A stretch of DNA of 64,000 bases from Trinickia dabaoshanensis (lineage in GTDB: Bacteria; Pseudomonadota; Gammaproteobacteria; Burkholderiales; Burkholderiaceae). The notes under the pieces were generated by a model that saw nothing but the letters and a program-made list of their open reading frames with translations, had not been told where the DNA came from and made no database searches. The position numbers were made by a program, and so were the translations under genes. Shown here in pieces: positions 17,639 through 27,425 of the stretch. How positions within the stretch are numbered: position 1 is the first letter of the stretch; the number at the start of each line of letters is the position of its first letter. The stretch covers positions 62,001 to 126,000 of the forward strand of contig NZ_PNYA01000004.1 of assembly GCF_002879885.1 (NCBI RefSeq). The letters are read 5' to 3'.

Positions 17639-19948
17639 TCACAGCATCGCCACGACGCGCACGTTGCCGCCATCGGTTGACGGCACCACCTTTTCGCCGA
17701 CGCGCCGGAACGTAATCGAGACGGTGCCCTCGCCCACCCGCAAATTGCGCACTTCGAGCCAATCGATACCCTCCGGCAAGGCGGGCTGATCGATCCGCAC
17801 TTCGCCGCGCTCGGCATCGACCGTCACGCCGAGACATGCTTCGAGCATCATGAACGGCGCGCCCGCGGCCCACGCCTGCGGCAAGCAAGCGACTGGATAC
17901 GCCGTGGGCGGCTCGCCGCGGCGGCGCCCCAATCCGCAAAACAGCTCCGGTAGCCGCATGTCGAAACTGACCGCGGCTTCGAACAGCGCCTGCAGCAAGT
18001 GCACGGCGGCTTGCTTGTTGCCATAGCGCGCCAGCCCGCGCGCGCACAGCGCGTTGTCGTGCGGCCAGACCGAGCCGTTGTGGTAGGCCATCGGATTGAA
18101 GCGCGCCTGGCCGGCCGCCAGGGTACGCACACCCCATCCCGTATGAAACAGCGTCGATTGCAGATGCCGCGCGACGGCCTCGCCGCGCGCCCGAGTAGGC
18201 AGTCCGAACGCGAGCAAGTGACCGGCGTTCGATGCCAGCACGCGGCACAGCTCTCCGTGTCCGTCGAGCGCGATGCCGTAAAAATCGGCCTCGGGCATCC
18301 AGTACAACGCTTCGACACGCTCTCTGAGCGCGGTCGATCGCGCCGCATAGCGCGCGGCGTCCTCGGTCAAGCCACGCTGGGCCGCGAACTGCGCCATCGT
18401 GTCGAATGCCGCGCACGCGTAAGCCTGCACTTCCACGAGCGCGATCGGGCCTTCCGGGAAGCGCCCGTCGGCATGAAACACCGAATCGTGGCTGTCCTTC
18501 CAGCCCTGGTTCGCGAGACCGCGATCCGACTCGCACCGGTAATCGACGAGCCCATGACGATTCTTGTCGCACACTCTCGCCACCCACTGCGCTGCCCGCT
18601 CCAGCGCCGGCCACAATTCGGCGATCAGCGCCTGGTCGCCCGTGCGCGCGGCGTAGGCGCCCGCCAGCACGATGAACAGCGGCGTGGTGTCCACACCGCC
18701 GTAATACAGCGCGAACGGCACCTCGCCCGTCGCGGCCATCTCGCTCTTGCGCATCTCGTGCATGATCTTGCCCGTGGCCGCGTCACGGAACTTCGAATCT
18801 TCGCGTGCTTGGTGCTCGGCGAGAAAGCGCAGCACGCCGCGTGCGAGCCAAGGCTGCAACCACAGGGTTTGCAGCGACGTCACGACGGCATCGCGCCCGA
18901 ACGGCGTCGAAAACCAAGGGATACCGGCGTACGGATACGGGCCCGTGGGCAGATCCGTCGTCAGCAAACTGAGATCGGCGAACGAGCGATCGAGCCATGC
19001 GTTGAACAGCGGATTGCTCGAGCGAAGCCGCGCGGTACTCTGGCGGCGTTCGCGCATCGACAAGTGCGAATTGGCCAGCGCCGCCCGCACCGCGGCGCGT
19101 CCCACGCGTGGCGGTACCGCATCGATTTGCGTGAAATGGGCGGGGCGCGCGCTATGGGGCGGTTGCGCGACTTGGGCGCTGGCCGGTTCGACACCGTCCG
19201 CGCCGGCGAGCGTTTGCGTGTGCGCGGCCACGGACAAGTAGATCGATACGCAGGCATGGGCCGGGAGTTGCACCGTGTAGTCGGCCCGATCCTCGAAAAG
19301 GTAATCGGGCGCGGGCGCGAAGGCGATGCCGACAGTGCGGCGCACGTGGTCCAGGCCGACGTAGACCAACTTCACGTCGTCGCGCCCGACTTGCGCCGGC
19401 TCGAGCGAGCCGTGCCGCGTGCGCTTCAAGCCGCGCACTTCGAACATGTCTTTGAAATCGCTGGCGAACGAAATCGACAACGGCACGACCGCATCGCTGA
19501 AGCCGTAGTTCGTCAACGTAATCGCTTCGTATAGCACCGTGCCGCACAGCACACGCAGCCGCTCGACGTGAATGACGCCCTCGGGCGTGCCCTCCCCACC
19601 CATCGGCGGCAACGGACGGTTCGTCAAATGCGCTGTAAACGATGTGTTGTCGCTGCTGACGTTCCCCGAGAGCAACGAGGGCGCGCGCCCGCCGAACGTC
19701 AAACGCAATTGCGACAGCATCCGCGTGTCGTTGACAAACAGGCCGTCGTCGAGCCCGTTGATGTCGCCCAGCGGATCGTTGACGACGAACGTATCGCCCG
19801 ATTTCAGCACGTATTGGCTGGTGCGCGCGATGTAGGGATGCTCGGGCGCGATGAACGCGCCGTCGGGGTCGGCGTGCAACGGCGCGCCGGTTTGCGTGGG
19901 GATATCGGTCAGTGCGTCGGTTGCGTCGGTTGCGTCGGTATCGAGCAT
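17639..19948 (-). CDS. Amylo-alpha-1,6-glucosidase / glycogen-debranching-like protein
   Basis: A 769-aa cytoplasmic protein with an N-terminal GDE_N-type beta domain (about residues 40-255, e.g. LKSGDTFVVNDPLGDINGL) and a C-terminal alpha/alpha glucosidase barrel (about 310-740) containing GIPWFSTPFGRDAVVTSL, HEMRKSEMAATGEVPFALYYG, DTTPLFIVLAG and SVWPHDNALCARGLARYG. These match trehalose/glycogen-debranching relatives of GH63/GH133 type. The N-terminus has a short TDATDATDA repeat caused by three direct GTCGGTTGC copies. A single gene, not in an evident glycogen operon; exact substrate unknown. Confidence 0.83.
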   Translation of the reverse strand: MLDTDATDATDALTDIPTQTGAPLHADPDGAFIAPEHPYIARTSQYVLKSGDTFVVNDPLGDINGLDDGLFVNDTRMLSQLRLTFGGRAPSLLSGNVSSDNTSFTAHLTNRPLPPMGGEGTPEGVIHVERLRVLCGTVLYEAITLTNYGFSDAVVPLSISFASDFKDMFEVRGLKRTRHGSLEPAQVGRDDVKLVYVGLDHVRRTVGIAFAPAPDYLFEDRADYTVQLPAHACVSIYLSVAAHTQTLAGADGVEPASAQVAQPPHSARPAHFTQIDAVPPRVGRAAVRAALANSHLSMRERRQSTARLRSSNPLFNAWLDRSFADLSLLTTDLPTGPYPYAGIPWFSTPFGRDAVVTSLQTLWLQPWLARGVLRFLAEHQAREDSKFRDAATGKIMHEMRKSEMAATGEVPFALYYGGVDTTPLFIVLAGAYAARTGDQALIAELWPALERAAQWVARVCDKNRHGLVDYRCESDRGLANQGWKDSHDSVFHADGRFPEGPIALVEVQAYACAAFDTMAQFAAQRGLTEDAARYAARSTALRERVEALYWMPEADFYGIALDGHGELCRVLASNAGHLLAFGLPTRARGEAVARHLQSTLFHTGWGVRTLAAGQARFNPMAYHNGSVWPHDNALCARGLARYGNKQAAVHLLQALFEAAVSFDMRLPELFCGLGRRRGEPPTAYPVACLPQAWAAGAPFMMLEACLGVTVDAERGEVRIDQPALPEGIDWLEVRNLRVGEGTVSITFRRVGEKVVPSTDGGNVRVVAML

Positions 19949-20055
19949 CGTCTTGCTCCGGTCGGTTGGAGTTGGCGCTTCGCCACTGTACCGCTTCGGC
20001 TCGCTTCGTGCCTATGGTGCCTGCATCGGCGCAAATGCGATGCCCGTCGATCGCG

Positions 20056-20943
20056 TTACTCGCTCTCGCGGATGAACTCGTCGATGTGACGATTGAACGC
20101 GCTCGGATGCGCAAGATTCATCCCATGCGATGCCCCGCGGATCGTGTGCCGCCTCACGTCGGGCAACCAGCCTTCGAGCATACTCACGTTGCGTCGAAAC
20201 AGCCCCGGGCTCTTTTCTCCGTCGATCAACATGGAAGGGCATCGTAAGCTCCATGCGGCCTCGCGCGTATAGGCGGGCAACGGATCTTGGAACTGCAGGG
20301 GCAACGTCAGCGCGTTATCGAGCGCCATGGCACGGAAAGCGGGAGGGCTCTTCGCCCACGAGCCGACGCGGCTCACCGAATCGACGAACAGTTCCAATCC
20401 CGCCTCGAGTTTCCCTTGCTCCACCAAGTGCTCAGCCCGCGCGCGAAGCGGGTTCACGGTATCGGGAAGCACGGCCTGGGGCTGGCCGGGCGCCCACAGC
20501 GGGCCGCCCGGATCGGCGAGCGTCAACGTGCGCACATGCTGCGGATGGCGCACGGTGAATTGGAATGCGACCGCTCCGCCGCGCGAATGCGCGACGACGT
20601 GAGCCGGACCGCCGCCAAGCCGTTCCAAGAACTCGGCAAGCTCGTCGGCATGGTGGCTCCAGCTGAAGGGCACCGTGCTCGGCAACGCGGTGGCGGGCCA
20701 GTAGTGCGTCAGGCTCACCGCCACGCAACGGTAGCGCGCCGCGAGCCCCGCGAGTTGCGGCTGCCAGTACCGGTAATCGCAAAGCGAGCCGTGCACGAAT
20801 AGCACGAGCGGCCCGTCGCCGCGCTCGACGTAAGGCATTCGTAACCCGCCATCGAGCGCCACGAAACGCACTTCATCGTCGGGAACGACGGCCGCGCGCC
20901 CGATCGCACCCGACCGGGCCGGCATCGATGAGGCTCGGCTCAT
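20056..20943 (-). CDS. Alpha/beta hydrolase
   Basis: A 295-aa alpha/beta-hydrolase-fold enzyme. Visible landmarks: oxyanion region LFVHGSLCDYRYWQPQLAGL, nucleophile elbow AHSRGGA (serine flanked by glycines in G-x-S-x-G-like position, here H-S-R-G-G), the acid region around MLIDGEKSPGLF and the C-terminal histidine in RGASHGMNLAHP. The start ATG overlaps the stop of the upstream MOSC gene (ATGA), so the two are translated together. Substrate unknown. Confidence 0.85.
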   Translation of the reverse strand: MSRASSMPARSGAIGRAAVVPDDEVRFVALDGGLRMPYVERGDGPLVLFVHGSLCDYRYWQPQLAGLAARYRCVAVSLTHYWPATALPSTVPFSWSHHADELAEFLERLGGGPAHVVAHSRGGAVAFQFTVRHPQHVRTLTLADPGGPLWAPGQPQAVLPDTVNPLRARAEHLVEQGKLEAGLELFVDSVSRVGSWAKSPPAFRAMALDNALTLPLQFQDPLPAYTREAAWSLRCPSMLIDGEKSPGLFRRNVSMLEGWLPDVRRHTIRGASHGMNLAHPSAFNRHIDEFIRESE

Positions 20944-21809
20944 GCGTCGAACCGCAGTTCGGCCTCGACCGCATGCCCGACGGCCAGCGTCGCACCGGCC
21001 CCGGCGGCGACGATCGCGTTTTGCCCGAACGTGATCGCGCCGTCCACGCGGCTGTCGCTTCGATAAAGGCTCATCGTATCCGTCGGCTCGTTCGGCCAAC
21101 GCGGATCGCGCTCGCCACTTGCTTGATCGATCGTGGGAATCGGACAACGCGGGCACGGTTTGACGAGGCGCAGCCGCACGCTGCCGCCCGCGGCCTCGAT
21201 GCCGAGCGTGTCCGTGTAATCCTCTTCGTAAGCATCGATGCCGGCCAGCACCAGGTTCGGCCGGAACCGGTTCATCGGGATCGAATCGACCCCCTTGGCG
21301 CTCAGGCGCGCATTCAAATCCGCCAGCGACGCTTCGCCGATCACGAGCAGCGGATAACCGTCGGCGAAATGCACGTCCGCGGTGAGATCGCCCGTCCACT
21401 TGCGGCTCGCGGCGCGCTCCACCGCGGGGCTGAACCGCACCAGCCGCAGCGGCGCGCCGAGGAAATCGGAGAACCAGCGCGCGGCATCGTCGCCCGCGTC
21501 GAGCGCCGTCACGGTGTCGCTCCAGACCGTCACGGCCAGCGCCGGTGCGCCGGCCAAGGCGGCGGCGTCGAGCGCGAGAGTGAGCGTGGTCATCCCCGGC
21601 GCCAGCACCTCGAGCCGATCGTCGTTCAACGCAGGCTGAATCAGCGCCATGCGCGGGTGGGTGCGCTGCGTGACGAACCGCCCTTGCGCGTCCACCACCA
21701 TCCAATCGCGGTCGTATTCGAGGCCGTGCGCGGTCAAACGGACGGCATCGCGCGAAATACCCGCGCACGACTTGATGGGATAGACGTTGAGTTGACTGAT
21801 GGAAGGCAT
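20940..21809 (-). CDS. MOSC-domain protein, YcbX-like
   Basis: A 289-aa protein with an N-terminal MOSC_N beta-barrel (MPSISQLNVYPIKSCAGI) and a C-terminal MOSC domain with NRFRPNLVLAG and the cysteine region LVKPCPRCPIPTIDQ, the place where MOSC proteins handle molybdenum cofactor or sulfur. YcbX and mARC relatives reduce N-hydroxylated compounds. Start ATG at 21809 chosen because MPSISQLNVYPIKS is the conserved opening; a GTG 18 bases earlier is the alternative. Coupled to the downstream hydrolase gene. Confidence 0.85.
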   Translation of the reverse strand: MPSISQLNVYPIKSCAGISRDAVRLTAHGLEYDRDWMVVDAQGRFVTQRTHPRMALIQPALNDDRLEVLAPGMTTLTLALDAAALAGAPALAVTVWSDTVTALDAGDDAARWFSDFLGAPLRLVRFSPAVERAASRKWTGDLTADVHFADGYPLLVIGEASLADLNARLSAKGVDSIPMNRFRPNLVLAGIDAYEEDYTDTLGIEAAGGSVRLRLVKPCPRCPIPTIDQASGERDPRWPNEPTDTMSLYRSDSRVDGAITFGQNAIVAAGAGATLAVGHAVEAELRFDA

Positions 21810-21915
21810 GGCGAGGCACGCGCCCACTGACGCGAATAGGCAAACGGCGATGGTAACACCGTGCCGTGGCGAGCGTTTTTCGCTTGGGAAGGCAGGCCCG
21901 GCGTTGCGCCGGGCG

Positions 21916-22953
21916 TTATTGAAGAAATGATGCGGAGTCGACGCAATCGGCTGCCGCGCCGGCGCCGCGCACCGCGCAGGTCAAGGGCTCGTTCGCGACG
22001 CGCACCTCGAGCCCCGTCACTTCGGCCAGCCGCCGGTCGAGATTGGCCAGCAGCGCACCGCCACCCGTCAACACGATCCCCGTATCGGCGATATCGGTCA
22101 CGAGTTCGGGCGGCGCATTCTCGAGTGCGTTCTTCACCGCCCCGATGACGACCTTCAGCGGCACGGCCAGCGCCTCGGCAACGTCATAGTTCGACAACTC
22201 GATCGTGCGGGGCAGCCCGTCGCTCAGGCTGCGGCCAACGGCGCGCATGCATTGACGCGGTACGTTAGACGTCGCCGTGCCGATGGTTTTCTTGACGAGT
22301 TCGGCCGTCTGATCGCCGATGATGACGCCATAGGTATTGCGAACGTGCCCGATGATCGCGGCATCGAATTGATCGCCGCCGACACGCACCGACGTTTGAT
22401 AAGCGATTCCGCCCAGGGAGACGATGCCGACTTCGGTCGTCCCGCCGCCGATATCGACGACCATCGAGCCGCGCGCTTCCGCGACGGGCAAGCCCGCCCC
22501 GACCGCCGCCGCGAGCGATTCGCCGATCAGCGTCACTTTGGACGCCCCCGCGGCGATCGCCGCCTCGCGGATCGCGCGCCGCTCGACGGCGGTCGCGCTG
22601 GACGGCACGCAGATGGTGAATTCCGCCCGGCGCCCGAAGAGCGAGCGCAACCGGGCCATATCGACGAATTCGCGAAACATGTGCTCGGCGGCGGAGAAAT
22701 TGGCGATGACGCCGTGCCGCATCGGCCGCACGGTCTCGACGTTACCGGGTGAGCGCCCGATCAGTTGCTTCGCTTGATCGCCGACCGCCGTGACCTTGCT
22801 CCTGCCCGCCTCGGCCGATTTTTGGAAACAGACCACCGACGGCTGATTGAGCAAGATGCCCTCGCCGCGCGTGTAAATGAGGGTATTCGCCGTGCCGAGA
22901 TCGATCGCCACGCTTTGCGGGAACAGTCGATTAAAAAACGCAGGATGCGACAT
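21916..22953 (-). CDS. MreB-like actin homologue, stand-alone paralogue
   Basis: A 345-aa member of the MreB/Mbl family of bacterial actins. It has the phosphate-1 motif AIDLGTANTLIY, the phosphate-2 motif VVDIGGGTTEVGIVSLGG, the adenosine motif GIVLTGGGALLANLDRRL and an N-terminal amphipathic/hydrophobic stretch. MreB forms membrane-bound filaments that position cell-wall synthesis. No mreC, mreD or rodA follows; the neighbours are a MOSC gene and a divergent UbiB-like gene, so this is probably a second MreB copy with a specialised role. Start ATG at 22953. Confidence 0.88.
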   Translation of the reverse strand: MSHPAFFNRLFPQSVAIDLGTANTLIYTRGEGILLNQPSVVCFQKSAEAGRSKVTAVGDQAKQLIGRSPGNVETVRPMRHGVIANFSAAEHMFREFVDMARLRSLFGRRAEFTICVPSSATAVERRAIREAAIAAGASKVTLIGESLAAAVGAGLPVAEARGSMVVDIGGGTTEVGIVSLGGIAYQTSVRVGGDQFDAAIIGHVRNTYGVIIGDQTAELVKKTIGTATSNVPRQCMRAVGRSLSDGLPRTIELSNYDVAEALAVPLKVVIGAVKNALENAPPELVTDIADTGIVLTGGGALLANLDRRLAEVTGLEVRVANEPLTCAVRGAGAAADCVDSASFLQ

Positions 22954-23218
22954 CGTTGACTCTCTCATGGATGACAACAACGGCAGGCGTCCCGTCACGA
23001 CGAGCGAGACGCTCGCGTACTCGTTGCGGGTAGCGCGGTCGGGCCGATGTCCCCTTTACGGCAATGTGGCGCATAACTTTAGGGTCGGTTGGTTTTTTCC
23101 GATTGTGCGGTGCCGCAGCCGATAAGCGCGGCGACAGTCAACGCGTGCGTTCGCCGATGCGCCGGACGTGGCATTCTTCTCGCTGGCATCCCTCCTTCCT
23201 TTCGCCAAGCCCTCGCCC

Positions 23219-24802
23219 ATGCGCACAACGTTTCGACGACTGGTTCTCCTGGCTTGTCTACTGCGCTACGGCGCAAAGCTGTTATGGTCGGCGGCGCCGC
23301 GCGGGCAACGGCTGCGTTGGTTCGCGCACCTCGCGCGGCGCTTGCACGAAACGCCGCGCTCACGGCAGATGTTGCATACGGCGCTCCCGCTGCTGGGCCC
23401 GCTCGTCAGCGCGTTTGCGGTGCACGCGCTCTCCGATCCCGAAACCGCGGAACGCTCGATTCACGATGCGCTCGCTCGGCTTGCCGATATCGAAACGGCG
23501 CTCACGCGGCCGCTTCCGCCCGGCGAGGTGGCCGCCGCGCTCGAACAAGCGATGGGACACGCGCCCGATGCCGTATTTGCCTCGATCGATCCGATGGCTT
23601 TCGAAAGCGGAATCGCGGAGCAAGTCCATGCAGGCCGACTCCGAAACACGGAAAGCGCCGGCAGAGCCGACGGCGGCTTCGACAGAACGGCGATCAAGCT
23701 GCTGCGCGTCCGGGAAGTGGAGCGCCTTGGCGACGATATCGCCGTACTCGGCTGGGCGGCGCGGCTGCTCGAGCGCTTCTCTCCCAGAGCGCGAGAACTC
23801 CAATTGCACGCCCTTGCCCAATCGTTCGCCGCCGAAGTTCAGCGCCGCTTCGATTTGCGCACGGAAGCGGCGAACCTCTCGCAAACAGGCCGGCATCTCG
23901 AAGACGACGAACGCGTCGTGGTGCCCGAAGTCGTTTGGGCGCTCAGTAACGACGACGTCCTCGTCATCGAGCGGATCGAGTCCGTCGCGATCACCGACCT
24001 TGATTCCCTACGGGCGAGCGGCGTCGATCTCGAAGCGTTGGCCGAGCGCATCGTGCAGATCGTCGTCGAACAGGCGTTCGCGCATGGCTTCTTTCATGCC
24101 GCGCTCGATGCGCAGCGCCTGCGGGTCAGCGTCGAGGCGCGCAGCTTGGGCAGGCTCGTGTTCGGCGAGGGCAAGATCATGGCGACGCTCACCGAGTCCG
24201 AGCGCGAATTTTTCGTTCACGGGGCGACGGCTCTGTTCGAGCAGGAATATGGACGGCTCGCCGCGATGCATCGCGAAGCCGGCCACGTCGCGCCGGGCAC
24301 GCGCGACGAAATGCTCGGCGCGGAATTGCGGACACGCGCCGAGCCGCATTTCGCGGCGCGCGGCGCCGATCGCTCGCCCGCCGCGCTATTGGGGCATCTA
24401 CTCGGCGCGGTCGAGGCGTTCGACGGCGGAGTCTCCCCCGCGCTCGGGTTGGCCCATCAAGCACTTGCGCGCGCGGAATCGCTCGCCCGCGCGCTGGCGC
24501 CGGGACTCGACACGTGGCAGGTCGTCAAAGGCGCGCTCAAGGGACTCGCTCGCGAGGATATCGGCCACCGCGGCTGGATCAAGCGGCTCGCGCGCGAGCT
24601 GCCGCATCTGTCGGCCATGCCGCGTCTGCCCAATCTCTTCGTGCATCGGCTGCAAGCGCACTTCAGCGAGCACGAGCGGCCCGATACGGCGCTATGGGCC
24701 GCGCAACTGAGTCGTGAGCAACGTCTGACGCGGCGCTTGCTTTGGGCGTGCGTCATGACGGGCGCGCTGCTCGGCGCCGGCGTCGTCTGGCTTGTTCGAT
24801 GA
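23219..24802 (+). CDS. UbiB/ABC1-family protein lacking the kinase-like catalytic residues
   Basis: A 527-aa protein that aligns over its length with UbiB (AarF), the membrane-bound ABC1 kinase-like ATPase of ubiquinone biosynthesis. The opening MRTTFRRLVLLACLLRYG, the SFFHA block (here GFFHAALDAQRLRV), the C-terminal helices and a final membrane segment (LLWACVMTGALLGAG) correspond to UbiB. Key positions are lost: KxGQ is replaced by SAFAV, the ADMHPGN catalytic loop reads AALDAQR, and the DxG motif reads VFGEG. It therefore looks like a pseudo-enzyme, not the pathway UbiB. Start: ATG at 23219 matches the UbiB N-terminus; GTG at 23168 adds 17 residues. Divergent from the MreB paralogue. Confidence 0.75.
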   Translation: MRTTFRRLVLLACLLRYGAKLLWSAAPRGQRLRWFAHLARRLHETPRSRQMLHTALPLLGPLVSAFAVHALSDPETAERSIHDALARLADIETALTRPLPPGEVAAALEQAMGHAPDAVFASIDPMAFESGIAEQVHAGRLRNTESAGRADGGFDRTAIKLLRVREVERLGDDIAVLGWAARLLERFSPRARELQLHALAQSFAAEVQRRFDLRTEAANLSQTGRHLEDDERVVVPEVVWALSNDDVLVIERIESVAITDLDSLRASGVDLEALAERIVQIVVEQAFAHGFFHAALDAQRLRVSVEARSLGRLVFGEGKIMATLTESEREFFVHGATALFEQEYGRLAAMHREAGHVAPGTRDEMLGAELRTRAEPHFAARGADRSPAALLGHLLGAVEAFDGGVSPALGLAHQALARAESLARALAPGLDTWQVVKGALKGLAREDIGHRGWIKRLARELPHLSAMPRLPNLFVHRLQAHFSEHERPDTALWAAQLSREQRLTRRLLWACVMTGALLGAGVVWLVR

Positions 24803-24824
24803 GAAGCGCGCGAACGGGCGCGGA

Positions 24825-25841
24825 TCAATCGGCCGTATCGGCACCCTCCGGCACCCGCGCTCGCACCTCCGGCTTCGGCTGCGGCGACCATGCCGGCCGC
24901 GTACTCGCGCCCGAGTCCACGACGACCAGGTAGCGGCCGGCCCATGGCGTCACCGCGCGATCGGGATGCAGCACCCACAATGAGAGGCCGGCGTCCGCCA
25001 TCGCTTGGTAATCGGCGTCGAGCACGCCGAAATGGTCCAAAAAGCGGTCGAGCGAACCGGGTATCCGCACGCATCCCTTCGAGTGGCGAATACCGAGCAA
25101 CGGTTCGAGCTTGTCCGGGTCGGTTGCATGCATCTGCAAGCGCATGGAGGAAATGCCGCCCTTGCCCCACCCGCGCTCGGCGTCGTTCCAGCCGAAATCG
25201 AAGATTCGCGAGTCGCGCGCGCCGTAGCCACGGATGCCGTTTTCGTTGAGCGTGCCCTCGGCACGGAAATCCATGTTTTGCGGCGTATGCTCGAACACGC
25301 CGATCGGCGTCACGAAATGATCGTATTGACCGGGCCAGCCGGTCGAGACGGGCGATGCGCCGAGGAGCGACCAGGCCCCGCCCGGATCCCCTCGAAAATA
25401 GATGAACAGCGCTTGCACGTTCGGATTGCGGTCCACGAGCACGACGTATTGCCGGGACAATGCGCCGAGCCCTTTTGCCGCCAACGCGGCTTGCAAGCGG
25501 CGCCCATAGGCCAGTTGGTCGGCCGGCGGTACGGCCAACCGCCTCGTCACCGCGCTGTCGAACTCGCTGCCGAGTTTGAGCGCATCGCGCGGGTCGAGGT
25601 GCGCCGCGCGATCGGCGGCTTGATGCGCCGCAATCGCAACCGCCGCGGAGGCGGCCGATGCGGCTTCGGCGGCCGAAGCTGCGGACGCCGCCGAAGCGGC
25701 AGACGCTTCCGAACCGGCCGAGGCACTGGCGCCTGCCCCGGACGCGAGTGCGGGACACCCGAACGTCGCGAAAACCACCGCGCAAGCGGTTACCGATAAA
25801 CGGTGCGCGAGGCGCCGGCCGGAAAGCTTTGCTTCTGTCAT
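24825..25841 (-). CDS. L,D-transpeptidase-type (YkuD) secreted protein
   Basis: A 338-aa exported enzyme. After a signal peptide (residues ~1-34) comes a run of Ala/Ser repeats (SAASAASAASAAEAASAAS region) and then a YkuD-type catalytic domain with TPIGVFEH and HSKGCVRIPG; Cys257 is the expected nucleophile and the preceding histidines complete the active site. Such enzymes make 3-3 peptidoglycan cross-links or attach lipoproteins. The catalytic domain is a divergent type, with a long insertion between the HSKGC motif and the C-terminal tail. Single gene. Confidence 0.83.
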   Translation of the reverse strand: MTEAKLSGRRLAHRLSVTACAVVFATFGCPALASGAGASASAGSEASAASAASAASAAEAASAASAAVAIAAHQAADRAAHLDPRDALKLGSEFDSAVTRRLAVPPADQLAYGRRLQAALAAKGLGALSRQYVVLVDRNPNVQALFIYFRGDPGGAWSLLGASPVSTGWPGQYDHFVTPIGVFEHTPQNMDFRAEGTLNENGIRGYGARDSRIFDFGWNDAERGWGKGGISSMRLQMHATDPDKLEPLLGIRHSKGCVRIPGSLDRFLDHFGVLDADYQAMADAGLSLWVLHPDRAVTPWAGRYLVVVDSGASTRPAWSPQPKPEVRARVPEGADTAD

Positions 25842-25922
25842 CGACGAGACCCGTAGAAAGTGCCTAACCTACGAGCAAAGCAACTTCCGTGCTCGTGTTG
25901 GCGCTTCGTTCCTAGTCGCTCG

Positions 25923-27425
25923 TCAATGCCTGACCGCCCCTACTCCCGCATCGTCGATATCAGGCGCCTCGACCACCGTGAGCGGCAACGTCACGGTCAA
26001 CGAAAAACCTTCCCCTGGCGCCGTGGCGACGTTCAATTCACCGCCGAGGCGAGCGGCCCGCTCGCGCATGCCGAGGAGTCCGAACGACTTGCGGCTGCGC
26101 CGCGCATCGGGCAGCGCGCCACGGCCGTTATCGCGAATCTTGACGATGCAAAACGGCTCCTCGCGTGCAATTTCGACCTCGGCCTCGCTTGCGCCCGAAT
26201 GACGCGCGATGTTGGTCAACGCTTCCTGCACCATCCGAAATACTTCGGTGCCGCTGTCGCGATTGAACGCGACCTCGTTGATGTCGAGCTGCGCGTTGAC
26301 GGCGATCCCATGCCGCGCCGAGAACTCGTGAATGAACCAATCGATCGCCGGAATCGGGCCGAGATCGTCGAGCATCACCGGGCGCAAATCGGCGGCGATG
26401 CGGCGCACCGAGGCCACGAGCTGGTCGATGAGCCCATAGATACTGCGTAGCGCATCGCCGGCGGATTCGTCGATTTTGCCTTCGATCGTCCGCTCGAACC
26501 GTCCCATGTCGATCTTCATCGCGGTGAGCAACTGCCCTAGATCGTCGTGCAGCTCGCGCGCGATCCGCGTTTTCTCCTCTTCGCGAATGTGTTGGATATT
26601 CGCCGATAAGCGCTGCAATTCCTCACCCGATTCGCGCAGCGCCTCGTCGGCGCGTCGCCGGTCGGTCACATCCAAAATCCAGCCCACCATCCGATACGCT
26701 TTGCCGGACGCATCCCAAAGCGCTTGCGCGCGCGACTGAATCCAACGGTATTCCCCGGCGCGCGTCCGAACCCGATATTCGACGTCGTACGGATGCTTGT
26801 CTTGGATATGCGCATTGATTGCGAGCATGACGCGCTCGAGGTCGTCGGGATGAACGAGGTCGTAATGCGCGCGCATTTCGTTCGGCAATTCGTCTTCGTC
26901 ATGCCCGACGATTTCACGGAAATGCGGCGACAAATACATTTCGCCCGTACGCAGATTCCAATCCCACAGGCCGGCGCTCGCGCCGCTCACCGCGAGTTGG
27001 AACCGTTCCTCGCTCGCGGCGAGCGCGGTCAGGGCGCGGTTGCGCTCGATGGCATAACGTATTGCGCGGCTCAGCAACGCGGCCTGAATCTCGCGCTTGA
27101 GCACATAATCTTGCGCACCCTCTTGGATCGCCACGAGCCCGACGGAGATATCGGCGAGGCCCGTCAGCACGAGCACGGGCGTATCGGGTGCGATGTGGCG
27201 AAAGCGCCGGAACGTATCGATACCGTTCCCATCGGGCAACCCTAAGTCGAGCAACACGACGTCGAAGTGCGCGCCGCAAGCCAACGCGAGCGCATCCCCG
27301 AGCGACTCCGCACGCGTCAGCGTGTGCTCGAACTCGCTGATATCGATCAGTGCCTCGCCGATGATCAACGCATCGGTCGGACTGTCTTCAACGAGCAAAA
27401 CCTTGACGGACGAAGGTGTATTCAA
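25923..27425 (-). CDS. Receiver-PAS-histidine kinase (HisKA_3 type)
   Basis: A 500-aa signalling protein: N-terminal receiver (1-120, acidic pair VEDSPTDA, phospho-site VVLLDLGLP, lysine in YVLKRE), a PAS/PAC domain (about 140-260), a HisKA_3 dimerisation block with [21 protein letters not shown] (histidine in RELHDD) and a HATPase domain ([23 protein letters not shown]). The start is TTG at 27425, whose TGA overlap with the upstream gene (TTGA) indicates translational coupling. Third gene of a CHASE3-kinase, receiver, receiver-kinase row; phosphate could pass from the first kinase through the single receivers to this protein. Output partner not visible nearby. Confidence 0.87.
   Translation of the reverse strand: MNTPSSVKVLLVEDSPTDALIIGEALIDISEFEHTLTRAESLGDALALACGAHFDVVLLDLGLPDGNGIDTFRRFRHIAPDTPVLVLTGLADISVGLVAIQEGAQDYVLKREIQAALLSRAIRYAIERNRALTALAASEERFQLAVSGASAGLWDWNLRTGEMYLSPHFREIVGHDEDELPNEMRAHYDLVHPDDLERVMLAINAHIQDKHPYDVEYRVRTRAGEYRWIQSRAQALWDASGKAYRMVGWILDVTDRRRADEALRESGEELQRLSANIQHIREEEKTRIARELHDDLGQLLTAMKIDMGRFERTIEGKIDESAGDALRSIYGLIDQLVASVRRIAADLRPVMLDDLGPIPAIDWFIHEFSARHGIAVNAQLDINEVAFNRDSGTEVFRMVQEALTNIARHSGASEAEVEIAREEPFCIVKIRDNGRGALPDARRSRKSFGLLGMRERAARLGGELNVATAPGEGFSLTVTLPLTVVEAPDIDDAGVGAVRH

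Noticed and set aside
17999-19534. 511-codon plus-strand frame opposite the debranching-like gene
   Set aside because: Same reason: antisense shadow of a well-supported gene, Arg/His-rich nonsense sequence.
19910-19940. Direct TGCGTCGGT repeats at the start of the debranching-like gene
   Set aside because: Only three short copies inside a coding sequence; not a CRISPR or regulatory array.
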